A DNA stretch of 64,000 nucleotides from Lysobacter enzymogenes (GTDB taxonomy: Bacteria; Pseudomonadota; Gammaproteobacteria; Xanthomonadales; Xanthomonadaceae), in the NCBI RefSeq assembly GCF_023617245.1, contig NZ_CP067396.1, positions 2,108,001 to 2,172,000 on the forward strand, in the 5' to 3' direction. Positions 39,424 to 47,517 of this stretch are shown piece by piece (position 1 is the stretch's first letter; every line of letters begins with the position of its first letter). Below the pieces are notes generated by a model, which saw only the letters and a program-made list of their open reading frames with translations, was not told the DNA's origin and made no database searches. A program made the position numbers and the translations under genes.

Positions 39424-40568
39424 GCGCGGCCGCCGCGCCGAGCGAGGTGCTGGCGCTGACCTGCGAATTGATTTCCCGCGCGTCGGTGACGCCGGCCGAC
39501 CTGGGCTGCCAGGACCTGATCGCGCAGCGCCTGCAGCGCGCCGGATTCGCCTGCGAGCGCCTGCGTTACGGCGAGGTCGACAATCTGTGGGCGACCCACG
39601 GCGATGGCGATGGGCCGACGCTGGTGCTGCTGGGCCATACCGACGTGGTGCCGTCCGGGCCGGTGGAGAGCTGGGCCAGCGATCCGTTCGCGCCGCAGAT
39701 CCGCGACGGCGTGCTGTACGGCCGCGGCGCGGCCGACATGAAGGGCAGTGTGGCCGCGTTCGTGGTCGCGCTGGAGCGCTTCGCCGCGGCGCATCCGCGT
39801 CATCGCGGCCGCGTCGCGCTGTTGCTGACCTCCGACGAAGAAGGCGACGCCATCGACGGCGTGCGCCGCGTCGCCGAGACCTTCCGCGCGCGCGGCGAAC
39901 GCATCGACTGGTGCGTGACCGGCGAGCCCTCGTCCACGCGCACGCTCGGCGACCTGCTGCGGGTCGGCCGGCGCGGCACCTTGTCGGCGACGCTCAAGGT
40001 GATCGGCGTGCAGGGCCATGTGGCCTATCCGGACAAGGCGCGCAATCCGATCCACCAGGCGATGCCGGCGCTGTCGGAACTCGCGGCGCGGCGCTGGGAC
40101 GAGGGCTACGAGACCTTCCCGCCGACGTCGCTGCAGATCAGCAACCTCCACGCCGGCACCGGCGCCAACAACGTGATCCCGGGCGAACTGCAGGTGCTGT
40201 TCAACCTGCGCTACAACCCGAGCTGGAACGCGCAGCGGCTGGAGCAGGAATGCGAGGCGGTGCTGGACGCGCACGGGCTGCAGTACGAACTGGCGTGGTT
40301 CCGCGGCGGCGAGCCGTTCTACACCCCGGAAGGGCCGCTGCGCGCGGCCGCGCGCGAAGTGCTGGCGCGCTTCGCCGGCGCGGCGCCGGAAGAGAGCACC
40401 GGTGGCGGGACTTCGGACGCGCGCTTCATCGCGCCGCTGGGCGCGCAGTGCATCGAGATCGGGCCGGTCAACGCGAGCATCCACAAGGTCGACGAGAACG
40501 TGTCGGTGGCCGATCTGGAAGCGTTGCCGGATCTGTATCTGGCGCTGATCGAGCGTTTGATGCTCTGA
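39420..40568 (+). CDS. dapE: Succinyl-diaminopimelate desuccinylase
   Basis: Di-zinc M20 hydrolase producing LL-diaminopimelate. The 382-residue product has ligands in LVLLGHTDVVPSGPVESW, RGAADMKGSVAAFVV, LLTSDEEGDAIDGVRRV, the dimerisation domain (NIPARTGANNVIPGEL-like AGTGANNVIPGEL), STGGGTSDARFIAPLG and the last His ligand in NASIHKVDENV. Start is GTG 39420 overlapping the yffB stop (GTGA). Completes the dapD-yffB-dapE cluster. Confidence 0.96.
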   Translation: MSAAAAPSEVLALTCELISRASVTPADLGCQDLIAQRLQRAGFACERLRYGEVDNLWATHGDGDGPTLVLLGHTDVVPSGPVESWASDPFAPQIRDGVLYGRGAADMKGSVAAFVVALERFAAAHPRHRGRVALLLTSDEEGDAIDGVRRVAETFRARGERIDWCVTGEPSSTRTLGDLLRVGRRGTLSATLKVIGVQGHVAYPDKARNPIHQAMPALSELAARRWDEGYETFPPTSLQISNLHAGTGANNVIPGELQVLFNLRYNPSWNAQRLEQECEAVLDAHGLQYELAWFRGGEPFYTPEGPLRAAAREVLARFAGAAPEESTGGGTSDARFIAPLGAQCIEIGPVNASIHKVDENVSVADLEALPDLYLALIERLML

Positions 40569-40588
40569 GCGCGGCCTCGGCCGCCTCT

Positions 40589-40685
40589 TGTAGGAGCGGC
40601 GCGAGCCGCGACCGCGACAACGCAACTACGACGATGGTTGCGCCGCAGTTGCGTTGTCGCGGTCGCGGCTCGCGCCGCTCCTGCA
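40589..40685. repeat. Family-A inverted repeat
   Basis: Arms of about 41 bp (40589-40629 and 40645-40685), almost fully complementary, core TGTAGGAGCGGCGCGAGCCG. Placed between convergent dapE and the acylase gene, where a bidirectional terminator would be expected and no other is seen. Confidence 0.88.
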
Positions 40686-40714
40686 GGTAGCCGGCGAAAC
40701 CACGCCGGCGATCG

Positions 40715-43132
40715 TTACTTCGCCGGCTCCAGCGTCATCGTGTACTTCGCCGCGCCCGGCAGGAACGGCGTCGGCCGGCCGTGCACCCAGTCGTCGTGGC
40801 CCGCGCCCCAGAACGGCGACAGCGGGTGGCCGCTCTGGCCGCCGGGCATGTGCACGATGCCGTCGGCTTCGTGGCCGGGCGAGACCACCATGCGTTCGGA
40901 GGCGCCGAAGTCCGGGCGCTGCACGCGCGGCATCGCCGCGTCGCCGGGCAGCTGGTCCGGCGGCATGCACAGCGCGCGACGGGCGAAGCCGGGCAGGGCC
41001 GAGGCCAGCGGGTGGCAGATCGAGGCGGTGTTGTGCTCGCCCCAGGTGCGCTTGGACAGTTGCGCGGCCGCGTTCGCGCCGGGCTCGACCTTGAGTTCGG
41101 CCAACACGTCCTGCGCGGCGTGTTCGAGCAAGCCATCCCACGACTCTTCGTTGCGCGGCAGCAGGTGCGCCGGGCGCTGGGTCAGCAGCGGCCAGATCAC
41201 GCCCTCCATCTGCTTGAGGTCGGGCATCTCGAACCGCGCGCCCAGCGCCGCCTGCGCCGGCGCGGTCAGGCCGTTGGCGATGCGGGTGAACACCGCGCGG
41301 CGCCAGTCGCGGACGATGCGGTAGCTCACCGATCCCGGTTCCGCGCGGCCTTCCCAGCGCTGCGCGGCCTGCGCCAGCGCCGCCAGCGCGGGCCGGTCCT
41401 TGGCCTGCGCGGCCTGGCCGCCTTGTTGCTGCAGCAGGTCCCACCAGTGCTTGAGGAACAGCGCGCGGTCGTCGAGCTGGATCGCCAGCAGGTCGCGTTC
41501 GCCGAATCGCTGCTTGGCGAACAGGCCGTCGCGGATCTGGCCGGCGCGCGCGCCGAGTACGTAGTCGCCCTGGCCGATGCGTTCGAGTTCAAGTCCGTCG
41601 AGGGTGCGCGTGTTCGCGGTCCACAGCCGGCCCGAGGGCGGCGCGATCAGGCTCGGCGCGTCGGCGGTCTGGATCGTCCACGGCGGGCAGGTCGGCGCCG
41701 GCAGCGCGCGGCCGGCGGCGTCGGCGTTCTCCACCAGCGCGGCGGTCGAGCACGCGCCTTCGCGTTCGGGAATCGGGCCGAGCAGGCGCCAAGCGATCTT
41801 GCCCCGGCTGTCGCCGACGACCAGGTTCTGCACCGGCAGCGCCACGCCGCGCGCGACTTGCAGCGCGTCGTCGACCGAAGCCGCGTGCAGCAGGTCGGCC
41901 AGGCCCATGTTGAGCGCGCCGGGCAAGTGCGCGCTCCAGCGCAGCGCCAGCGCGCTGCCGTCGGGATTGTCGTGCAGCAGCGGGCCCCAGTCGGTCTCGC
42001 GTACGGTCATCGTCTCCGCCGCGCGGCCGGCGACTTCGATGGTTTCCTCGAAGGTCTTCAGGCCGGCGCACTCGCCGGGCTTGGCGTTGCCGGCGCAGCC
42101 GGGCTGCAGCGACCAATCGGCCCAGTCGCCGTAGCTGTTGGTGAAGGCCCAGGCGACGTGGCCGTTGCTGCCGACCACCACCGCCGGCAGCCCGGGCAGG
42201 GTGAAGCCGCTGGCGTCGGTCTTGCCGCCGGGCGAGCGCGGGTCCGGGTAGCGCAGGCGCGCGCGAAACCACAGGTTCGGCGCGCGCAGGCCCAGGTGCA
42301 TGTCGTCGGCGACGATCGCGCGGCGGTCTTTGGTCAGGCTGCCGGCGACGGCGAAGTTGTTGCTGCCGATCTCGTCGAGGAACGGCAACGGCACCAGCGC
42401 GCCCGGCGGCGGCGCGGGCAGCTTGCGCAGGTCGAGCTGGTCCGGACCGGGCAGGGCCGCATCGCCGAACGGCGCGCCGAACAGCGGCGCGTCCCAGGTG
42501 CTGCCGGGATTGGTCAGCAGCGCGAACAGCGCCGCCGGCACGTGCGGCTGGATGCGCGAGAGCGCCAGTTCGCGCGCGTTGTCGCCGCCTTGCAGGTCGA
42601 AATACATCGCATAGCCGACCAGGGCCGAGTCGGCCACGGTCCACGGTTCGGGCTCGCTGCGCAGCAGCAGATACGGCCAGGGCTTGCGCGAGAGCCCCTC
42701 GCGGCCGGCGTTGACGCCGTCGGCGTAGGCCTGCAGCAACGCGGCCTTGTCGCCGCTGAAGGCGGCCAGTTGCGACTGCACCCGCGCGCGCAGGCGGTGC
42801 ACGCGGTGGCGACGGTCGTAATCGAGCGCGCGTTCGCCGAACAGCGCCGACAACTCGCCGGCGGCGGTGCGGCGCAGCAGGTCCATTTCGAAATAGCGCT
42901 CCTGGCCGTGGACGTAGCCGAGCGCGCGCATCGCATCGATTTCGCTGGCGGCATCGACGGTGACCACGCCGAGCGCGTCGCGCTGGACCGTGGCCGGTGC
43001 CGACAGGCCGGCGAGGGCGGGGCGGCCGTCGAGTCGCGGCAGGCTGCCGCTGAGCAGCCACCAGGCGCCGCCGGCGACGATCGCGAACAGGCAAAACAGC
43101 GCGAGCAGGGCGCGCTTGATCCATTTGGCCAT
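40715..43132 (-). CDS. Penicillin acylase family protein (Ntn hydrolase)
   Basis: 805-residue periplasmic amidase with one N-terminal signal/anchor helix (ALLALFCLFAIVAGGAWWLL). Family order is present: VQRDALGVVTVDAASEIDAM and ALGYVHGQERYFEMDLLRR in the alpha chain, and GSNNFAVAGSLTKDRRAIVA with the Ser (about residue 257) that becomes the N-terminal nucleophile of the beta chain after self-cleavage. ANLWFRARLRYP-type and AFTNSYGDWADW segments, and the C-terminal HMPGGQSGHPLSPFWG, follow. GGAGG precedes ATG 43132. Substrate may be acyl-homoserine lactones, lipopeptides or beta-lactams; sequence alone does not tell. Confidence 0.9.
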   Translation of the reverse strand: MAKWIKRALLALFCLFAIVAGGAWWLLSGSLPRLDGRPALAGLSAPATVQRDALGVVTVDAASEIDAMRALGYVHGQERYFEMDLLRRTAAGELSALFGERALDYDRRHRVHRLRARVQSQLAAFSGDKAALLQAYADGVNAGREGLSRKPWPYLLLRSEPEPWTVADSALVGYAMYFDLQGGDNARELALSRIQPHVPAALFALLTNPGSTWDAPLFGAPFGDAALPGPDQLDLRKLPAPPPGALVPLPFLDEIGSNNFAVAGSLTKDRRAIVADDMHLGLRAPNLWFRARLRYPDPRSPGGKTDASGFTLPGLPAVVVGSNGHVAWAFTNSYGDWADWSLQPGCAGNAKPGECAGLKTFEETIEVAGRAAETMTVRETDWGPLLHDNPDGSALALRWSAHLPGALNMGLADLLHAASVDDALQVARGVALPVQNLVVGDSRGKIAWRLLGPIPEREGACSTAALVENADAAGRALPAPTCPPWTIQTADAPSLIAPPSGRLWTANTRTLDGLELERIGQGDYVLGARAGQIRDGLFAKQRFGERDLLAIQLDDRALFLKHWWDLLQQQGGQAAQAKDRPALAALAQAAQRWEGRAEPGSVSYRIVRDWRRAVFTRIANGLTAPAQAALGARFEMPDLKQMEGVIWPLLTQRPAHLLPRNEESWDGLLEHAAQDVLAELKVEPGANAAAQLSKRTWGEHNTASICHPLASALPGFARRALCMPPDQLPGDAAMPRVQRPDFGASERMVVSPGHEADGIVHMPGGQSGHPLSPFWGAGHDDWVHGRPTPFLPGAAKYTMTLEPAK

Positions 43133-43212
43133 GGGGTCCTCCGTGCCGGCGAGCTTAGCCGATGTGGACTCGGGCTGGCCTGAGAGAGCACTCCTTAGTG
43201 GGAGGCGGCCTC

Positions 43213-43297
43213 TGTGGGAGGGCCTTCAGGCCCGATGCTTTCGTCTCAGGTCGCGGCGATCTGAGCGGAAGGCATCGGGCCTGAAGGCCCTCCCACA
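43213..43297. repeat. Family-B inverted repeat
   Basis: Arms 43213-43242 and 43267-43297 with the GGGAGGGCCTTCAGGCCCGA core; the centre contains GGTCGCGGCGATCTGA, shared with other family-B copies. Lies between the divergent acylase and asnB-leader starts. Confidence 0.85.
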
Positions 43298-43369
43298 AAA
43301 GCGCGGCGCGGGTCGGCGAATCGACCGGCGGCGCTTGCATCCGGCCCGATCCTCAAGCAGGATCGGCCC

Positions 43370-43504
43370 GTGACTTCCTTCTTCGCCACCGCCGTCTTCC
43401 GCAACGCCGCCGCTTCGGCCGGCGACGCGCGCGCGGCCGGTGCGAACGCGCGCGGCAACAACAATAACCGCAATAACGCCAGCCTCCCGCGGGCCGGCGA
43501 CTAG
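43370..43504 (+). CDS. Asparagine-rich leader peptide of asnB
   Basis: 44-residue reading frame from GTG 43370 with AGGA at 43359. It carries eight Asn codons, seven of them within residues 26-36 (NARGNNNNRNN, 43445-43477), and no other feature of a folded protein. It ends at TAG 43502, 28 bases before a strong intrinsic terminator and 125 bases before asnB. This is the classical layout of amino-acid transcription attenuation, with asparagine as the sensed amino acid. An 8-bp hairpin (CCGATCCT/AGGATCGG, 43346-43353 with 43359-43366) covers the leader ribosome site. Function is inferred from arrangement only. Confidence 0.7.
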   Translation: MTSFFATAVFRNAAASAGDARAAGANARGNNNNRNNASLPRAGD

Positions 43505-43531
43505 CGCGCGCAACACACGCTAATCGCACCG

Positions 43532-43568
43532 GAAGCCCGCGCCGACCAGCGCGGGCTTCGTCGTTTCT
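43532..43568 (+). terminator. Attenuator terminator upstream of asnB
   Basis: Perfect 11-bp stem GAAGCCCGCGC / GCGCGGGCTTC (43532-43542 with 43549-43559), six-base loop, then GTCGTTTCT. The 5' half (GCCCGC, 43535-43540) can instead pair with GCGGGC at 43489-43494, right after the Asn codon run, giving a candidate antiterminator when a ribosome stalls at those codons. Confidence 0.72.
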
Positions 43569-43629
43569 GCCCTGCGAAAAACCTTCCCGCTCCCCTCCCA
43601 CCGCTTCGAACCCCACTGGAGATTCCCCG

Positions 43630-45315
43630 ATGTGCTCGATCCTCGGCCTGTTCGACCTGCGCGCCGGCGCCGACCTGCGTCCGCTGCGACCCCTGGCGCT
43701 GTCGTTGTCGGCGCGGCAACGCCACCGCGGTCCCGACTGGTCCGGCGTGCACGCCGAACCGCGCGCGATCCTGGTGCACGAGCGCCTGGCCATCGTCGAT
43801 CCCAGCGGCGGCTCGCAGCCGCTGCGCTCGGCCGACGGCGAACTGGCGCTCGCGGTCAACGGCGAGATCTACAACCACCGCGAGCTGGAACAGCGACTCG
43901 CCCAGCCGTATGAGTTCCAGACCAAGTCCGACTGCGAAGTGGTCAACGCGCTGTACCGCGAGGGTCTGGAACCGGGCGAACTGCTCGGCCGGCTCAACGG
44001 CATCTTCGCCTTCGCCTTGTGGGACAGCGCGCGCGGCCGCTACCTGATCGCGCGCGATCCGATCGGGGTGTGCCCGCTGTACTGGGGCCACGACGCCGAC
44101 GGCCGCCTGTGGGTGGCTTCCGAAATGAAAGCGCTGGCGCGGCTGTGCGACGACGTCGCCCCGTTCCCGCCGGGCCATTACTACGACAGCGAGGTCGGCG
44201 CGCCGGTGAAGTACTACCAGCGTCCGTGGCGAGACTACGACGCGGTGCGCGGGGTCGAGGTGAGCCGGCAGGAACTGCGCGAGGCGTTCGAGCGCGCCGT
44301 GCACCGGCAAATGATGAGCGACGTGCCCTACGGCGTGTTGTTGTCCGGCGGCCTGGATTCGTCGCTGGTCGCGGCCTGCGCGGCGCGCTTCGCCCGCCGC
44401 CGGATCGAGGAGGACGACCAGTCCGAAGCCTGGTGGCCGCGCCTGCATTCCTTCGCCATCGGTTTGGACGGCTCGCCCGACCTGGCCGCGGCGGAAGTGG
44501 CGGCGCAGGCGCTGGGCACCGTGCACCACGGCTTCACCTACACCTTCGAGGAAGGCCTGGACGCGCTGCCGGACGTGATCGCCCACATCGAGACCTACGA
44601 CGTCACCACCATCCGCGCGTCCACGCCGATGTTCCTGCTGGCGCGGCGGATCAAGGCGATGGGGGTGAAGATGGTGCTGTCGGGTGAGGGCAGCGACGAG
44701 ATCTTCGGCGGCTATCTGTACTTCCACAAGGCGCCGAACGCACGCGAGTTCCACGAGGAACTGGTGCGCAAGCTCGATGCGCTGCACAGCTACGACTGCC
44801 TGCGCGCGAACAAGTCGATGATGGCCTGGGGCGTGGAGCCGCGGGTGCCGTTCCTGGACGTGGAGTTCATGGAGGTGGCGATGCGCATGGACGCGCAGGC
44901 CAAGATGGTCGACAAGGCCGCCGGCAAGATCGAGAAATCGATCCTGCGCGAAGCGTTCGAAGGCTATCTGCCCGACTCGATCCTGTGGCGGCAGAAGGAG
45001 CAGTTCAGCGACGGCGTCGGCTACGGCTGGATCGACGGGCTCAAGGCCCATGCCGAGGCCCAGGTCAGCGACCGCGACCTCGCCGCGGCGGCGGTGCGTT
45101 TCCCGATCAACACGCCGCAGACCAAGGAAGCGTATTACTACCGCAGCATCTTCGAGCGCCACTTCCCCGGCGAGGCCTGCGCCAACACCGTGCCGGGCGG
45201 CAAGTCGATCGCCTGTTCGTCGCCGGCGGCGATCGCCTGGGACGCGGCGTTCGCCAACGCGGCCGATCCGTCCGGGCGCGCGGTCGCGGGCGTGCATCAG
45301 GCGGCGCTGGCCTGA
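43630..45315 (+). CDS. asnB: Asparagine synthase B (glutamine-hydrolysing)
   Basis: Makes asparagine from aspartate, ATP and glutamine. The 561-residue product has the class II glutamine amidotransferase domain with Cys2 as nucleophile (MCSILGLFDL), RGPDWSG, NGEIYNHRELE and the DPIGVCPLYWG segment. The synthetase domain has the ATP PPi loop VLLSGGLDSSLVAACAA at about 238 and VLSGEGSDEIFGGYLYFHKA. The EWGVEPRVPFLD-type motif (MAWGVEPRVPFLDVEFMEVA) and YYRSIFERHFP follow. ATG 43630 has GGAG upstream. Follows the dap cluster as in relatives, here with its own leader. Confidence 0.97.
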   Translation: MCSILGLFDLRAGADLRPLRPLALSLSARQRHRGPDWSGVHAEPRAILVHERLAIVDPSGGSQPLRSADGELALAVNGEIYNHRELEQRLAQPYEFQTKSDCEVVNALYREGLEPGELLGRLNGIFAFALWDSARGRYLIARDPIGVCPLYWGHDADGRLWVASEMKALARLCDDVAPFPPGHYYDSEVGAPVKYYQRPWRDYDAVRGVEVSRQELREAFERAVHRQMMSDVPYGVLLSGGLDSSLVAACAARFARRRIEEDDQSEAWWPRLHSFAIGLDGSPDLAAAEVAAQALGTVHHGFTYTFEEGLDALPDVIAHIETYDVTTIRASTPMFLLARRIKAMGVKMVLSGEGSDEIFGGYLYFHKAPNAREFHEELVRKLDALHSYDCLRANKSMMAWGVEPRVPFLDVEFMEVAMRMDAQAKMVDKAAGKIEKSILREAFEGYLPDSILWRQKEQFSDGVGYGWIDGLKAHAEAQVSDRDLAAAAVRFPINTPQTKEAYYYRSIFERHFPGEACANTVPGGKSIACSSPAAIAWDAAFANAADPSGRAVAGVHQAALA

Positions 45316-45493
45316 GTTCGCTGCGGTGAGCGCGATCGGGCTGCGCTGAAGCGCGGTTGATCGAGGCCGCGGCAGCGAACAGCGGGCGGCCTGGGCGGTA
45401 GCGGCAAGAAGCGGTTGGACAAGTCCGCAGCGGCAACAGCACGCCGCCGCGGCCGCAGCAGCAAAAGATCGGGCGGCCGAGGCCGCGACAATG

Positions 45494-45521
45494 AAAAAAG
45501 CGGGCGGCCGAGGCCGCCCGC
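45494..45521 (-). terminator. Intrinsic terminator of the secreted-protein gene
   Basis: On the minus strand GCGGGCGGCC-TC-GGCCGCCCGC followed by T6 (A6 at 45494-45499 on the plus strand). It lies 10 bases after the stop of the minus-strand gene that begins at 46002. The preceding 45316-45493 shows no gene, only partial GC-rich repeats. Confidence 0.88.
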
Positions 45522-45531
45522 GCCGCCGCGG

Positions 45532-46002
45532 TCAGAGACCGCAGCCGACCCAGGTGCGTTCGAGCGTGCGCACCTGCGGCGGACCGGACGGGCAGTTGAC
45601 CACGACGGTCGCCACGCCCTTGAGCTGGCAGCCGCCGCTGAGGAACACGTGCTGGCCGGCGACCGCCGGTTCGGCCGGGAACGACTGGCTGCCGCTGCGC
45701 GAGTCCTCGTCGATCTCCCAGTTCGGATGGGTGTCGTCGCGCCACCAGCCGGCGGCGTACACGGTGTAGCTGACCGGCGGCGGCGCGGGCGGGCTGAAAC
45801 CGTCCGGACGCAGGTTGGCCTGGGCCAGCACGCGCGCGGTGGTGCCGGTGGCGACGAAGCCGAGATTCATTTCCATGACGTAGCCGCAGACCGGAACGGT
45901 CTGGTTGGCGTTCGGCGGCGGGCTGGCGAACGCCGCCAGCGGCAGCGCCAGGTACAGGGCGCCGGCGAGCGCCGGCAGCGAGAACGGGAACCGGTGGGAC
46001 AT
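45532..46002 (-). CDS. Secreted protein, unknown
   Basis: 156-residue precursor with a signal peptide (LPALAGALYLALPLAAFA-S) and a mature beta-rich chain: VPVCGYVMEMNLGFVATGTT, VSYTVYAAGWWRDDTHPNWE, SQSFPAEPAVAGQHVFLSGG and a C terminus with paired Cys (VVNCPSGPP, WVGCGL). AAGGAGG precedes ATG 46002 at good spacing. Four Cys suggest two disulfides. No family recognised. Followed at once by a strong terminator, so probably a single-gene unit. Confidence 0.75.
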   Translation of the reverse strand: MSHRFPFSLPALAGALYLALPLAAFASPPPNANQTVPVCGYVMEMNLGFVATGTTARVLAQANLRPDGFSPPAPPPVSYTVYAAGWWRDDTHPNWEIDEDSRSGSQSFPAEPAVAGQHVFLSGGCQLKGVATVVVNCPSGPPQVRTLERTWVGCGL

Positions 46003-46128
46003 GAGTATTGCCTCCTTGGCGTGGACGGCGCCGCGGATGCGCGGCGCCGCCGTGTTACTCGCCAAAGGCGGCGCAAACGGCTCATCGGCGCCGCGGGCGC
46101 AAGGCCCGGCGGTTCGCAGTCGGCTTTT

Positions 46129-46225
46129 GTAGGAGCGGCGCAAGCCGCGACCGCGACACTCCGGCTACGTCGCAACTTTCGCCGTAGTCGAAGTGTCGCG
46201 GTAGCGGCTTGCGCCGCTCCTACAG
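46129..46225. repeat. Family-A inverted repeat
   Basis: Outer arms 46129-46160 (TGTAGGAGCGGCGCAAGCCG) and 46194-46225 (reverse complement), with the two inner flanks (GACACTCCGGCTACG / CGTAGTCGAAGTGTC) also nearly complementary. It ends nine bases from the stop of the deacetylase gene, a likely terminator for it. Confidence 0.85.
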
Positions 46226-46234
46226 GGGCTTCAC

Positions 46235-47425
46235 TCAGGGAGCGGGGTAGGTCTTGCAATCGACCCACTGCACGCCGGCGCCGCGGGTCTGGCGCAGCAG
46301 CCACGGCAGGGCGACGCGGGCCTTGTCGTGGATGTCGTGGAACAGGATCGTGCCGTGCCGCCACAACAGCATCAGGCTCAGCAAGCGGCCCTGCACCTCG
46401 CCGGCGCCGACCTTGGGGTTCCAGTCCTGCGAATCGATGGTCCACAGCGCCACCCGCAGGCCTTGCGTGCGGAAGAACTCGCCGCTGTCGGCGCGGCGTT
46501 GGCCGTACGGCGGGCGGAACAGCGGCCGGTACAGCGCGCCGGCGTGCTCGCGCGCCAGCGCGCTGCTGCGGATCACCGAGTCCTGCCACTGCGGCCAGCG
46601 CGAATGCGACTGGTGCTCCCAGCCGTGCGAGGCCACGCACATGCCGGCATAGGTCTTGGCCGCAGCTTCGGATTTGAGCCGCGGCTGCAGCCGCTCGCCG
46701 AGCACGAAGAAGGTCGCGTTGAGTTTGTGCTCGCGCAAGGTGCGCAGCAGCGTGTCGGTGTTGCCGCCGGGCGCGGTCGGGCCGTCGTCGAAGGTCAGCA
46801 GGAACTGGCGGTCGGGCAGTTCGCTGCCGTCGATCTCCTGCGCCGAGTAGGTGTCGATCTCGCTGCTGGTGCGCGGGAACAGCGCCGCCAGGCGCAGCTG
46901 TTCGTCGAGGTAGATGCGGTGGAAGCGCGCGGCGTCGGCGCGCCAGGCGGCGAACTCGGGTTGCGGCGCGGCGCCGAAGTCCGCCGCCAGCGCGCGCAGC
47001 GCGGCGGCATCGCCGGCCGGCGCGCAGAACGGCTCGCGCGGCGCGCAGGCGCGCGCGGCGAGGCGGTAGTTGTCGCTCAGGCGCCGCCACCAACGGGCGC
47101 GGATCTTGTCGACGCTGGCGCGATCGACCTGCTTGAGCCGCAGGCGCTGCGCCAGCGCGGCGTCGTCGAGCGGCTCCGACAGCGCCAGCTCATGGGCGAA
47201 GGCGAGGATCTCGGCGCGCGAGGCGCGGTCGAACGCGGCCGGCGAATCGATCGGCCGCGGCCAGGCGGCGCGGTCGGCGGCGGCGACCTCGGCCGGACCG
47301 GCGGCGTGGGCCGGGGCCAGCGCCAGCAGCGCGCACAGCGCGGCGAACGCCGGTGCGCGCAGCGCCGCGGCGCGCAGGCGTCGGGCCGGCGACGCGGAAT
47401 GGCTGTGGTCTTGAATGGTGTCCAT
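46235..47425 (-). CDS. Secreted polysaccharide deacetylase (NodB domain)
   Basis: 396 residues with a signal peptide (APAFAALCALLALAPAHAA) and a helical N-terminal region to about 190. The CE4/NodB domain has FLLTFDDGPTAPGGNTDTLL near 208 (catalytic Asp and metal Asp), ATFFVLGERL, the metal His pair in CVASHGWEHQSHSRW, LFRPPYGQRRADS, ALWTIDSQDWNP and LFHDIHDKA with the catalytic His. Predicted to deacetylate peptidoglycan, chitin or another N-acetyl polysaccharide in the envelope or outside. ATG 47425. Lies 92 bases after the TPR gene, possibly cotranscribed. Confidence 0.88.
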   Translation of the reverse strand: MDTIQDHSHSASPARRLRAAALRAPAFAALCALLALAPAHAAGPAEVAAADRAAWPRPIDSPAAFDRASRAEILAFAHELALSEPLDDAALAQRLRLKQVDRASVDKIRARWWRRLSDNYRLAARACAPREPFCAPAGDAAALRALAADFGAAPQPEFAAWRADAARFHRIYLDEQLRLAALFPRTSSEIDTYSAQEIDGSELPDRQFLLTFDDGPTAPGGNTDTLLRTLREHKLNATFFVLGERLQPRLKSEAAAKTYAGMCVASHGWEHQSHSRWPQWQDSVIRSSALAREHAGALYRPLFRPPYGQRRADSGEFFRTQGLRVALWTIDSQDWNPKVGAGEVQGRLLSLMLLWRHGTILFHDIHDKARVALPWLLRQTRGAGVQWVDCKTYPAP

Positions 47426-47517
47426 GTTCGTCGGTCCTCGGCCGGTCTGTCGCTGGCCTGCGTGTACATGAGCGATCGCGAGGGGTGTGCGGGGTTCGCG
47501 GCCGTCGAGTGGCCGGC

